A DNA stretch of 64,000 nt from Marisa cornuarietis. Its lineage: Eukaryota > Mollusca > Gastropoda > Architaenioglossa > Ampullariidae. Below the pieces are notes generated by a model. The model was not told the DNA's origin. It saw nothing but the letters and a program-made list of their open reading frames with translations, and did no database searches. The position numbers and the translations under genes were made by a program. The DNA is taken from positions 186,001-250,000 of the forward strand of contig SMMW01000178.1 in NCBI GenBank assembly GCA_004794655.1, written 5' to 3'. Shown in pieces: positions 13,901 through 25,546 of this stretch (positions are counted from its first letter, which is position 1; each line of letters opens with the position of its first letter).

Positions 13901-16900
13901 AAGAATGGTCAGCACTACAACTGTTGGCATCAACCATCTCACTCTTTTCCATCAGTCCAATCTTCAAGAAGTAAGTTTTCATTGCTCAGGTTAAGCTGCT
14001 ATTTTCAATTATAAGATAAAAGACAGATCGAGCCTGTGCTAGAATCAGACAAAGTGCAGACTGAAAGCTTACACTCCCTATGGTCAAGAGTTTGAATTCA
14101 AGATAAAAAATGCAGGTGGATATTTGCAGTAGAGACAAAGATGTGTGTACCTTGTAGCGGGGTATACCATTCTTATCACATGCCTCACATCGCAGTGGGT
14201 ATTGTTGGCACTCTGCTGCATGAAGCTGATTGTGCCATGAAAAATAACAGATGCAATAAAAATAGGATTAAAAATAATAGTATGATAATATTACAAAGGC
14301 TTGTAAAGTAGAGCATTATACTTACATGAGAGTGTGCTTATAACATTATTTAACAATATCTGATCAGAATAAAGAACAAAAGAATAAATTGAAGACATGG
14401 AAGTATGTATGTAAAACAACATAAAAAATGAGGCACCAATGAGAATGAAATATGAACAAAGAAATGTGAAAAAACATACAAGCAATAATTAGTAAATACA
14501 AATTCAGAAGCGAATAAAACTAATAAAATTATAATTAATTTTGTTTCAATGCATTTTTTCCCTGTTACCATTAATAAAATTATTTAATAATAATAATAAT
14601 AGTGAAGATTTTTATAGTTCATATTCACACTCATAGAGAGCATGCTCTTAGCGCTTAAAACGAGGAAGAGACGTGGTCTAAGTAGATACAGAACAAAGGG
14701 GACGAAAGAAAACAACAGTACTGACGACGAAACAAAAAACAAAAGGCATCAACAGGAACAGAGAAATATAGTGATTCAGAGGGAAGGGGAGGGGGTTAAG
14801 AAGGGCTAGCATTGTGGACTGTGTTAGGAGTAATGCTCAAGGAAGAGGTGCGTTTTCAGTCCAGATTTGAAAGATTCAATTGTAGAAAGATGGCGGATAT
14901 GGAAAGGAAGAGAGTTCCATTGTTTTGCAGGCACGGTAGCCAAAAGTCCTGTGACTTTATCATTATAGTTGTCATTATTGTTGCTTCTATGCTATCAAAG
15001 CTAGCACAGCTTTGACAGCAATGACAACTCTTTCTTGACATAACAGTGCATAAATCTGGCATAATGGTTCTTTATTTGAATCCTCACCCCATCCTTGCCA
15101 CACCCCCATTTTGCAAAATTGCTGGTTTTTTAGCTCCATGACAAAGGATCCCCTCAATCAACAAGTACAACAGATAATGCACACCTCTCTTGCACCTGCA
15201 GAGATCTCTCCTAAGCAATGGTCACATCGAATCTTACGCTGTGGACATTCTTGGTTCTGATGCTGCTCCAGGAGAACGCGAGACACACCCATTCCACAGG
15301 CTGGACATGGTTGGGGGCGGTGAGGACAGTTCTTTTCATGCTGTGACTGTGGACACAACATGAATATATGTTTGAGGCATGAAGATCTGTCTCCAAGACG
15401 AGATGGCTATAGCACCCAATACATTTACAAAAGCATGGAACTCAGTGTTCTCAAGCACTGTTTATTGTAACTTAACAACACCACAGCTTTATGTATCTGT
15501 CAAGGCAGATATAAATTGTCTATCCACTCATAGTGGAAAAGAAACCACCCGAGTTAAGTCTTTAACATTTAAGTAATTTTCACTTTCAAATTCACCCTTG
15601 AACTTGTATGTACACATGTGACAGATACAAGCTCTTCAAAATAGATCCCTGTCCCTACCATTTGGATAGTTTCATGCCTGTATTAAACTATGTCTAGAAA
15701 GTTCAATAGGCAGAGGACATGCTTGCACATCGTATGAACTTTATCTTTCTCAAAGGATATATATTAAGATGTGACTGTAGTAAAAACTGAAGCAGCAATA
15801 TACTCTACCTCATAATCTCTGAAGATACCTGTCCAAGTGCAGAACGGGAATGAACACTTTGTTGGCATACGTGCCATTTCACGTTTTACTGCATTGTCAG
15901 GGAACATCTGCATGCAGGTTGCACCATAAACAACTTCATAAATACTATGTTAGATCATGTGTCATTAATACAATATTTAAGATAATAAATGGAATTGCAG
16001 TTAATGGTTTTAAGTCAGATAAAATCTCAGACAAAATATAACAGCATTAACACTGACATTATTTTCTGATTGTATAGAGACGTACATCATATTTAAGGAA
16101 CCAATAAATCTGTACAAACAAATGTATAGACAATATAAGTACACTATACACAATCTATCATCCTTTGTTGCTCAGCTGACAATAAGCACAGAATATGCAA
16201 TCTCAGCAAAATGAGAGTATGAAAATGGTTGGAGGTAGGAAGAAAACCCCAGCTTAAGCTTTAGTTACATTCTTGTCAACAGGTTAAATAGGAATAACTG
16301 ACAATACTAGACATTGTAGTGTAGGGATACTTTAAGAATAATGGCTTTGGAAAAAAAAAAGAAAATATGGAAGATACTACTCCCTTCTAAAATCTTCCCT
16401 TTCCATTTATTGTTTAGCCAGATATTTTCTACCATTGATCTTTTTCCAAAAGATAGATATACAAGGTACCAGTCGAGAATGTCTATCACTCCCCATTCAT
16501 CATAGTCACTGCTTTTAGAAACTAGAATCAGCCCTACAAAACTAAGAGCTGTTTGTTTTATGTAAAACGACCTACCTGATCTTGAGACAGCATACTAAAC
16601 TCTGTGTCTGTAATCTGATCCTCTTGACATTCCTCACAGGGCACTGTCTGTCCCTCGCTTTGGAAGAAATTTCAATAATATAGTATATCATCATGAACGA
16701 ACTAACACTAAAACCACTTCAAGACTTAATAAAATTATTTAAGGACATCAATTGTTCATCTATTACAAATCTATATTTTTTGGTAACATCAAATTAATTA
16801 AATTTTTATCCTAAACAGAGTTATTTCTTACTGGTGCATGCTTTCCATTTGAAGAACTAAGATCACAAAGGAAAAAAAAGACTATTGAATTTAGGTTTAA

Positions 16901-18005
16901 CCAACTACCTTTGACCTTATCGCCTACTCTAAAAAATATATTTTATTACAGCACTTATTCCAAGCATCTTGATAATACATAATTTAGTACTGGTAAAAGT
17001 ATAGCAATAAACCTACTGATCAAAAGTAACACTAATTGCATACCCAAGCAGTTCCTGGCAGCACACCCGGCAAAAACGGTGGCCACAGTAACTCTGGAGG
17101 GGATCACGTAAGATTCGTTTGCAGTGGCTGCAGATGAACTTGTGGTCAAATCCAGAGGAAAAAATTTCTGTGGGGTACCCCCCTGTCCCTGGAGGTGGGA
17201 GGGAGTTTGTAGGAGTGTTACCACCGCTTCCTCCTTCAGCTGCCATCTTAAGACACTGCTGCTGATCACCAGAGTTCAAATCCTAACCCAGAACACACAA
17301 ACTGGTGGACAAATAAGCAAACATACAACATACAAAACTACATGCAGACATATGCATGCACGCACACAGGATAAGTCTCAGACGGGGTTCTATTTCATAG
17401 ATCCAAATATATCTATAAGTTCGTAAAAAATATAACAAGCTGGGATCAATAACACTGCATTGTTGAGCGTTTAGTGTTTTCTTAAAAAATAGACCCCATA
17501 GTTTTACATTTAAAATGACTCAGCCTGGTGGAGACAAGATTAAATGATTATGTGAAGACCTTGTATTTTAGGATTTGCAGAGGTTAAGTCCATTACTATT
17601 TCCACTTATGAGGTTGTTGCACAAGTTTAAAGCAGCGTATCACTTGTATAAATGGGTTCGTGCAAATGATTCAAGAGTCAAAAAGACATGAAGGTCTATG
17701 GACCGATTTTACAGTCCTTCGGCTAATGCTAATGGTTGATAACCAAGAAGACACAAAGGAAGACAAGAAGAAAACCTGTTCAGAAACAAAATGTGACGAA
17801 CTAAAATGTTTACTTTTACTGACATGACGTAGGAATGAGATTATTATATTCATGTAGTCATTGACATGCTGTCCATTGCTTTCCACAAGCGCACATCCTA
17901 TATGAATGAAAAAAATTAACAAATCAGCGAAGGAAATGACTTAATGACACACAAATATTCCAGAGTTTAAAAACTTACTCCATCTAGTGCTTCTAGCAGC
18001 GACAT
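10987..18005 (-). CDS. TRAF: TRAF-family adaptor with RING, TRAF zinc fingers, coiled coil and MATH domain (complete)
   Basis: Nine exons on the minus strand have consistent phases: 18005-17979, 17282-17044, 16657-16576, 15907-15809, 15346-15196, 14215-14151, 13635-13567, 12898-12626 and 11724-10987 (stop included), giving about 580 residues, close to TRAF3 and TRAF5. RING: residues about 60-105, with all eight ligands visible (CSHC, YCGH, FCRVC, PCEEC). Zinc fingers: about 117-244, starting with the family hallmark MFPDNAVKREM. Coiled coil: about 250-405. MATH: from FDGTLLWKISDF at about 408, uninterrupted by introns. Known family role: E3-ligase/scaffold for TNF-receptor and Toll-type receptors. 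A later in-frame ATG at 17246 (MAAEGGSGG) would give 559 residues. I prefer the upstream ATG because its nine-codon exon joins in phase. Introns hold two LINE tails and a TIR element. TRAF2/3/5-like; orthology not resolved. Confidence 0.93.
12121..12612. mobile_element. MITE-like element with long terminal inverted repeats
   Basis: The left end holds four tandem copies of GACACTTAATCCYC (12135-12195) running into CTCAAAATG. The right end (12563-12605) is the inverse: CATTTTTGAGGATTAAGTGT followed by GGGGATTAAGTGTCCC. The interior of about 350 bp has no coding potential. It sits in the intron next to the TRAF coiled-coil exon, its right end only about 15 bp from that exon's splice donor. Confidence 0.65.
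13126..13515 (-). mobile_element. 5'-truncated LINE (L2/CR1-like), 3' end
   Basis: Read on the minus strand, the fragment encodes the typical end of a non-LTR reverse transcriptase (AKQWNSLPFHIRHLP, then FKSALKTHLFLEHYS and stop). It continues with about 250 bp of 3' UTR and ends in a (TTA)n tail (plus-strand TAATAATAA at 13126). It lies in a TRAF intron, in the same orientation as the gene. It is closely similar to the copy at 14586. Confidence 0.75.
14586..14965 (-). mobile_element. 5'-truncated LINE (L2/CR1-like), 3' end, second copy
   Basis: It has the same structure as the copy at 13126: reverse-transcriptase C-terminus (AKQWNSLPFHIRHLS, FKSGLKTHLFLEHYS, stop), similar 3' UTR and a (TTA)n tail at 14586. 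It reaches slightly further 5'. It lies in another intron of the same TRAF gene. Confidence 0.75.
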
Positions 18006-18411
18006 AAAAGCCGAAGAAGGGAAATTTCTGTTTCCTCCAAAAATTATGAAGAGGGTTTGGTGACTCAAGCCCTACAGTTCGTTTCGGGCTTCCGGATTGT
18101 TTATTTTTATGAAGCATTATCATCCAAACTAAAACTTATTTAAAGTTTTTTCTTCAGTGGTGTATAGTTTTATGTAGCATTATTTAGAAAATTGCTTTTA
18201 CTATTGGAAAGCTTTTTATCCCTTTCTCTTTGTTTTAGTGACAGTTTGGTATACAATCCATCTTTTTAATTGCTTATTATTGCCCACAGTCGTTTACGAC
18301 TTGCCGCAAAGGCAAACTACTTGGCGTAAGAAATACTGTAATTGGCTCGCCTATAAATGCCAGCTGATATAAATTGGCTTTATAAGTTCCTTGACATTCA
18401 AAGCTTGCATA
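18006..18411. promoter_or_regulatory. Putative bidirectional promoter between TRAF (-) and UCK (+)
   Basis: Only about 400 bp separate the inferred TRAF start codon (minus strand, 18005) and the UCK start codon (18412). The interval contains an ETS-like GCTTCCGGATT at about 18088-18098 and no reading frame of interest. A YY1-like AAGATGGCGC overlaps the second in-frame UCK ATG at 18514. Shared regulation is inferred from spacing only. Confidence 0.5.
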
Positions 18412-21400
18412 ATGAATCGCTTATATCATTTAGGTGGTATATTTTTACGTCCATGCAAACATTTTAGCACAAAATCTTTGCCGTTCTCCCCAACTTTACG
18501 ACAACCAAATAAGATGGCGCAGAGTACAAATGGAGAATACGAGAGTCCAAGACTTAATGGGTGGGAAAAAGTTCCAAGACCTTTCTTAATCGGTGTTGCT
18601 GGGGGAACAGCTTCAGGAAAGGTTTGTCCATATGCGCTTAGATTTTGTCTAGTGTTCAGTTTGCAGTCAATGCCTTAGACGTTTGCAACAGTTCAAGGTC
18701 TTGCTTGCAGACGAAGTTTGTTCACAAACTGCAACAGAAAAGGCAGAAAAGGATGTTTGTGGAAAAGCCACACGTAGATGCACATCTGCACTTTCAATCA
18801 TTCGCATATTCACTCCCCTATTAAGTGCAGTCACGTAAAATTTGTAATTGGTTACAAATAATTTAGGTGCATTCAGGAGAATGGTGTACAATAATTTTTA
18901 TTGTTTTGAAGCATGTGATTTATGATTATGCAGATCAGAATGCCTCTGATGTGACTGAAAGAACTGGTTACAAATTTTGGAATGTCACTAAATTATAAAA
19001 TTTGTAATCAGTACCCAAACTCCTTATAAATTAAGAACCTCTACTTTTTTCAGGTGGTTAGGATGAGCACAGAAAAAAATAAAACCTAAGACATCATAAT
19101 GTCCATAATTACACCTGTTAATGGTCCTAGTCTTCCCATTGTTGTAGCCTATGCATGGGGGTATTTGTAGGACTATATCTTCAAAAGGGAGGCTTAGTGT
19201 TCACTTAGGTTTTGAGAAAGATTGTCTTGTTCAGTCCTCAGGGCAGTCACTTGAAAGATTTGCTCTGCTGGACACTGGTAAGCATTGTCTCTGAATTCAG
19301 TGTGGTTCACTATGGCTCATTTATTTGTCGCTACTCATTAGCCAGAGACACTTCTACTGTATTTCTCTTTATTAGTCTCTATGGTTAGTTTGCAATGAAA
19401 AGGTTATGTCAGGGGTAAGGAAATATGTGCAAAATTCAGTTAGATCATGCTGTCAGTCTTTTGTTGCAGGTCTGTAAATTGTGCATACTGAAGTTCCATC
19501 TGTATATGAACAGAAAAATAAGATAACACTTTATTTAAGCAGTTGTAAGCATCTCTTCTTCAGAAGACATATATGTTACCAAACTAATTCAGTAATTGTG
19601 AAATTTATTGAGATAACCCAGCCTTTGCTTATGTCACTGTCACTACAAGTGTTCTTATGGATGGACTATACCTTGTTACACTTACTTTCAATCCTTTGAC
19701 TTATGAGTCCTTGTCATTTCCATTATTGATGCTGTGACTTCTGTGTTGTTTTGTTATCCTATCCTCTTAAAAAGATCAACATTTACTGTCTTTGAGCTTA
19801 AAATGATAAAATACAGAAAAAAAATTCTTTTTTTTTTTTTGGTTCATGAATGATTCATTTTTTTACATTGTTGTGTGAGCAGAGTTCGGTCTGTGCAAAA
19901 ATAATGGAGAAGCTGGGTCAGTCAGAGGTGGAAAGTCGACAGAGACAGGTGATTATCATAGGCCAGGATTCATTCTACCGGAATCTCACACCTGAGGAAC
20001 ATCAGCGAGCTGTCAGAGGAAATTTTAACTTTGATCATCCAGGTGAGCATCTTTGATGATCCAGGTGAGCATTAGGTAGCAGTAAATGAAACACAAAGAC
20101 AGAAAGTATTTTAGAAACTAGAAAAAAACCATATCTTGCTAACCGTACAACATCAGTACCAAAACAATTAGCTGAACCATCTGTATCACATTGATCACTG
20201 ATCAGTAAACTTTTGGTTACAGATGCCTTTGATTTGGACTTGATGATTCGCACTATGAAGGATGTGGCTTCTGGAAAGACAGTCGAAATTCCATCATATG
20301 ATTATGTCAAGCATGTGAGGTAATCACTGTCATGCTGAGTTATATGAAAAATAAACACCTCGATGTTTTCTTCCTTCATATCTGCCAACATCATCATCAC
20401 TACTGTCATCAAGTCCTGTATCATTATCATTCTCTCCTAAAATCAGTCTCATACCTTTATTATTCTCTGCTATAGATGATAGCAGTTCTCTCATGCATAA
20501 AATGATAGAGAAGATAACTGGATATTCTGATATTTACGTGATAAGTAAGTGAGTTAAGTAAGTTATTTAAGTGAGTAACAATACTCAGGAATGAAGAGAA
20601 TTTCTATGTTTTAGTGCTGATACTAAAGGTGCAGGCACACGAGAAGCCAAAAGCGGCTTCGCAAGCCTGGCTTTCGAAGCAGCGCTTGCTGAGCCCGTTT
20701 GCGAGCTGCTTGATAAGCCGGCTTGGCGGGGGTCGCTGGTCACACACATGAACGCTGTTTCGAAGCACGAACGAAGCACTGTGCAAGAATGTGACCAAAA
20801 AAAAAAAAAAGAGCTTTCTGGATAACCCTCAGATGCATTTTCTCACACACATTATCCACTGCACAAGTAGTGTCTACTAATGTATTAAAGCATGATCGCT
20901 TGATGCTGATGGAAGGTCAATAGTAGTGACGACTTTTTTTTTGTATGGCGGCACATTTCCAAACAGTGATGACAAAACAAATAGCACAATCAATGAAAGA
21001 AATGCAAAATAATTCACAAAGAGTTTATCAATTCAATAAGATGTATAGTCAGAGGCCCTGTTGCTTTCACAGCCATGATCGACAGCTTGAAGCACGGGGG
21101 AAAAGTAGAACATGCTCTACAGCGCGAAGCAGGCCGCAAGCTCAAGCCAAGCAGACTTACGAAGCCGTTTGGGGATAGCTTGCAGTGTTGGTCACACGGC
21201 AAGCAGGAAAAGCTGGGTTGCTTCGGTAAAGTTTCATGCTTTTGGCTTCTCGTGTGCCCGCCGCTTAAGGATGACTGTTGGATGAGCTGCTAATATATAA
21301 CCATACAGTCAAAACATCAGATCAGAACAATACCAATAAGATAGGTTTACATTACAAAGGTAGGAGCAATAGTAATGTTGTATATAACCATACAGTCAAA

Positions 21401-23109
21401 ACGTGCCAGAACAATAACAGTAATATAGATCTTCATTACGAAGCAGCAGTAGTAATGCTGTAGATAATAGTGTGTATATATATATATGTAAATGTATAAT
21501 AGTATATAATGAACCAGTAGCTTGGAATGGTCATTTAAAAAAGTTGTTTGGGGATACCTTCAGTAGAGCTGGTACCTGTCATGTCCTTGTCTCACTCATC
21601 CTTCCCTATCTTTCCCTACTCCTCATGCATTGCTTTCCCAAGCTCTGTTACTATACTTGTCAGTTCATCGGGTTAGAGCACATTGAACTGACTGCCAGTT
21701 GATGAAACAGGCTACAAAATGAAAAGTGTTTATGGAAGTATTGAACGTCAACTTAAGCTCAATACAAGAAGAATTAAAAAGGAACTCAACTGTTGTCTAG
21801 AATTTATTGTTTGCTTTTCTTTTCAAGTAGAAAATTACTAATTATGATGCTAGGTCATGTTATTTACTCTCCATTCTCAGTAAGTTTCAATGCATCCTGT
21901 TTAACACATGGGGTGTGACTATGTCATCATCATGCAGCTTTTTCTTAGTGCATGTTGATATAATTAGTAATCAAAATGATGCTGGTAATTGAGTCTTGTC
22001 TTAAATTTCTTTTGATTTTGTTGTGGGTTTTTGTACTTGATTCTTCTGCTGTTGTGCTTGGTTAAACTATGATACTGTAAAGTAGAAGTAGTAATAATAA
22101 TGATATAAAGCATTTTTATATCTTTCTCACCCTGCAGCAAGTTCAGTGTGCTTTTACAAACAGTCAGCTAACAATATGTCTGTCAGACACACATCGATAT
22201 GCAACACACACAATACAAAGGAAAGGTACCTACACAAAAAATAATAGACATGCATGCACACAGGAGTGGAAAGTATGACAAGAGAAGAATGCCAGCAGCG
22301 GCTTAAAGTATTCCTGGAAAAGGTGCATCTTAAGGCCAGAGTTTAAAAGGAGAGAGGCCACCTTGTAGTAAAAGTGCTATAGTGGAATAGATGATGATAA
22401 TTTTATTGCAAGTGCATTCTTACCTACTTTCAGCACTGTATTAGTATAACGTTTGGGATATTTTATATGTTTCACATGATATTTTGCTATTATCCAAAGA
22501 TAGTAAAAACAACCTATGTTCAGGAGAGTTTGTAATTATTTTTCTTTCCTTTTAATTTTTTCTTTGTGTGTGTGTATACATATACCAGAGAGAACACTGG
22601 GCAGCTGGCATACCCAGCAGATGTCGTACTGTTAGAAGGAATCCTCGTCTTTTATTTTCCTGAGCTGCGTCAGATGTTTCACATGAAGCTGTTTGTGGAC
22701 ACAGACCCTGACACGCGCTTGTCACGAAGAGGTATGGCATTGTTTTGTAATGACCTTTCTTAAATAAGCTTTATGAGTATATGCATGTATTAAAGTGTGC
22801 AGGCTTGTGAAAAGTGTGATATGCCCAGACTATGCATCTGTCTCTCCGTACAGTGGGGATGCTACATGCTCTCTGGTCTAGATTTAAAACCTCTTTTTGG
22901 AAACACCTGGTGTAATTAGTTTACTCTGACTTTTACTTTCTCCATCTACTCCACTCGGTGAGGTCCGGTGGCGCAATGGTTAGCGCCTGTCGCCAATACA
23001 GTGAAGGTTGGCTGTCCTGGGTTCAGTTCTCGTCTTGGGCACGCTGTTCTTTCTTTGCATGTGGCATCTGTTTACAGGGCTGGCTGGCTGCCTTGCCGTG
23101 ATATAGTCT

Positions 23110-23159
<50 letters not shown>

Positions 23160-25546
23160 TCCATTTGTAATGCGCAGGTATCCATTCGGAAGAATGCTCA
23201 TTGCGCAGCGAAAACAAAATAAATAAAAAATAAGAAAAAAATTAAGTAAATAAATAGATAAACACCAGGAAAGTAAAAAAATAAAGACAGAAGTGTTGCT
23301 TGGTTGTTTAAGTCCGTCTTAAATAAACAGATGGGTCTTCAGTTTTTTTCGAAATGTGATTGGTGAGGTGATGGTGGACAATGACGATGGCAGAGCATTC
23401 CACAGTTTAGGTGCCGCGTTTTTGAAGGCCCTGGCTCCAGTGCGCTTCTTTTTTGTGTCTTCTACTGCAGGGAGACAGAAGCGTGACTGGGAGCCAGAGC
23501 GCAGGCCACGTGACGGCTGGTAAGGAGGGACTACCTCTTGTAAATAGTCAGGAGCAGTTTTAAACATGCAGGACTGTGCAATCGAAACACTTTGTGATCA
23601 ATGCGCTTGTTCACTGGGAGCCAGTGAAGGCTCTGTAGGATAGGGGTGATGTGCACAGTGGACGACCTTCCACGGGTGACAATCCTTGCGGCTGTTTTTG
23701 AACTCTTTGGAGCTAGCAGGTATACCCCACAATGCACTATTGCAGTAGTCTAATCTGGACATGATGGTAGCTACAGCAAGTGAGTTGGCAGCAGCTTGAG
23801 TCAGCATGGGCCGTAGTCTACCTAGAGTCCTCAAAAAGTTGTAGGATTTTGCCACAACAGAACTAATATGGTTACACATGGAGAGCTCTGCATCAATAAA
23901 CAGCCCGAGGTCCTGTACACAGTCAGCAAAGGCTATGGAGGCGTCACCGACCTGCACGGCACTAATGCCGATCTGCTCCCTTCTGGCCTTCAGTCTTAGC
24001 TGCTGGCTTGGCGTAAAATACCAATTAAAAAAAAAATTTACTCCACTCTGTGTTTTTTCATGTTCACTGTGCATTTGTTTTTGATTGCCTTTCTCTGTCA
24101 TACAACATCACTACCTACTGCCCTTTACATCTTATAAAACACATTGAGCTCATCTTGTGTGGGGAAATGCATGTTATAAATCCTATTATAATTATTAGTG
24201 TCATGACATGCCACAGATGAGGAATCAGGTGGTTGATTCTAACAATGTGGTTCAACAAATTTCAGAATGCTTTACTGTATATATGAGTTTATACTTGGGT
24301 TTAGCAATTTAAAATACATTGCAGAAGGTCAGTTCTTAATTTGACTGAAAAGTGAAGAATTCACCTTTTATTGCCAGTGGTTTGTTTGTGTATGTGTGTG
24401 TGTTTTTATCTGTTATTGATTAAACACACTCAGGCTGTCCTCTGGGATAACAGGGTTTTCGTGGAATGATTACAGGCTGGCCATCATAAGGGTAAGCAGG
24501 TCTGAACAAGAGTTCTTAATTGCTAGCTATTATTCCTTGTTCACCAAACAAGGGATTTTTTTACTTTCCTTAAACCTTGGATTTGTTTTATCAAACATGG
24601 TAGCATATAGAATTGGCAATTGTTCAAGGAAATCTATGTTAGCCTAATGTTACTGTGTGGCTTTTGTTTGTTGGTTTTTACTATTATCATTATCACAAAC
24701 TCTTGTGATCAAGCAGAGGGTGCGTGATCTGTTACAGTCCTGCGTGATATACAAGAACGAGGCAGGGATTTGGAGAAGATCCTACATCAATATACAAGTC
24801 TTGTGAAACCAGCTTTTGAAGAGTTCTGCTTGCCGGTAGGCAGTTTTGATAATTATTTCCCCAATTATTTCTAGACATTGTTGCATGCATCCATCTATTG
24901 AGACGATTACAGCTAAGTCAAGGTGAAGTTGTGACAAGAGATTTTGGTAACCTGACTGGTGGACATCAGAACTCAAAAAAGATACAAAAGACAATATTTA
25001 ATGATGTATCTGGATACTTATTGGCTGCTACTGAATCTCCATTCTTTTATACTTTTATACTTGTTGTAAAGCTAGTGTTGGTAATGCTAAAATTGTCAGC
25101 AGTCTTGATTCTTCTTTCTCTCTGTAGATGCATGTGTGTTTTGTTCTTTACTGCTTATTTATCAAACCCTTTTTCTCTTCCAGACAAAAAAGTATGCAGA
25201 TGTTATAATCCCAAGAGGGGCTGACAACACAGGTAGTTCTTTTTTCATTCTTTATTTGTAGTAATTCATAGATGATTTCAGTTCATTGGCATGTTAATTA
25301 CCGAATGTTAAGTAGTTAAGCTACATCAACAACATGTAACTAACATTAAATTATTTATGAGATGGTCCATCAGAATGTTTGATTGCTGTAAATACACAGA
25401 TTCAGATTTAGAGGTTTATGTCTGAACGCTCTGTTGCAGTGGCCATTGATCTCATCGTGCAGCATATCCAAGAACTGATGCGCCCAAACCGCAACCTAAA
25501 ACGCCAGCGCTACAACTCTGATTCAATTGTTGGGCGGCCGCATTAA
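18412..25546 (+). CDS. UCK: Uridine-cytidine kinase (UCK1/UCK2 type)
   Basis: Seven exons with in-phase GT-AG joins: 18412-18621, 19883-20042, 20223-20319, 22589-22731, 24738-24835, 25184-25232 and 25440-25546 (stop TAA), giving 287 residues. The enzyme phosphorylates uridine and cytidine to UMP and CMP in pyrimidine salvage. Visible signatures: P-loop [12 protein letters not shown] (residues about 61-72, split by intron 1), [54 protein letters not shown] (lid), [15 protein letters not shown] and a C-terminus ending GRPH as in animal UCK2. A second in-frame ATG at 18514 gives the usual cytosolic length (253 residues). The extra 34 residues contain no acidic residue and several Arg/Lys, so they could be a mitochondrial presequence or translated leader. 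Introns host a TIR element, a LINE tail, and a SINE split by a LINE. Confidence 0.95.
20626..21266. mobile_element. Non-autonomous DNA transposon with 29-bp terminal inverted repeats
   Basis: The left end (20626-20654) and right end (21238-21266) are inverted copies over 29 bp with three mismatches, sharing CACACGAGAAGCCAAAAGC. The interior contains a poly(A) run and a short frame I do not recognise. No clear target-site duplication is visible. It lies in UCK intron 3. Confidence 0.7.
22093..22385 (-). mobile_element. Decayed LINE 3' end
   Basis: On the minus strand it keeps a trace of the reverse-transcriptase C-terminus ([15 protein letters not shown] at about 22303-22348). A UTR follows and ends in ATATAAAAATGCTTTATATC, the plus-strand equivalent being TAATAATGATATAAAGC. 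It is more degraded than the copies at 13126 and 14586 and lies in UCK intron 3. Confidence 0.5.
22962..24037 (+). mobile_element. tRNA-derived SINE interrupted by a LINE
   Basis: SINE sequence occupies 22962-23110 and resumes at 23998-24037. The head has A-box GGTGGCGCAATGGTTAGCGC and B-box CCTGGGTTCAGTTCTCG. The core is CACGCTGTTCTTTCTTTGCA to CTTGCCGTGATATAG. The tail AGCTGCTGGCTTGGCGTAAA ends in AATACCAATT and a poly(A) run. The interruption (23111-23991) is flanked on both sides by AGTCTT. It lies in UCK intron 4. Confidence 0.8.
23111..23991 (-). mobile_element. 5'-truncated LINE (L2/CR1-like) with (ATC)n tail, inserted in a SINE
   Basis: On the minus strand there are pieces of the reverse-transcriptase C-terminal region: [57 protein letters not shown] and [11 protein letters not shown]. 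They lie in different frames, implying at least two frameshifts, so the copy is dead. The 3' UTR ends in (ATC)n at 23111-23159. The duplication AGTCTT (23105-23110 and 23992-23997) marks the insertion. Confidence 0.82.
24090..24200 (+). repeat. Probable 3' tail of an old retroelement
   Basis: The stretch CACATTGAGCTCATCTTGTG, then GGAAATGCATGTTATAAATC and an ATTATAATTATTA end, resembles the generic 3' tail of invertebrate LINE/SINE elements. There is no coding trace, so only weak support. Confidence 0.3.

Noticed and set aside
22962..23045. A genuine tRNA gene
   Set aside because: A and B boxes are present, but acceptor and anticodon stems do not pair and the sequence continues into a SINE core shared with other copies.
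22980..23222. Poly-Met, poly-His and poly-Ser open frames
   Set aside because: They are translations of the (GAT)n LINE tail in three frames.
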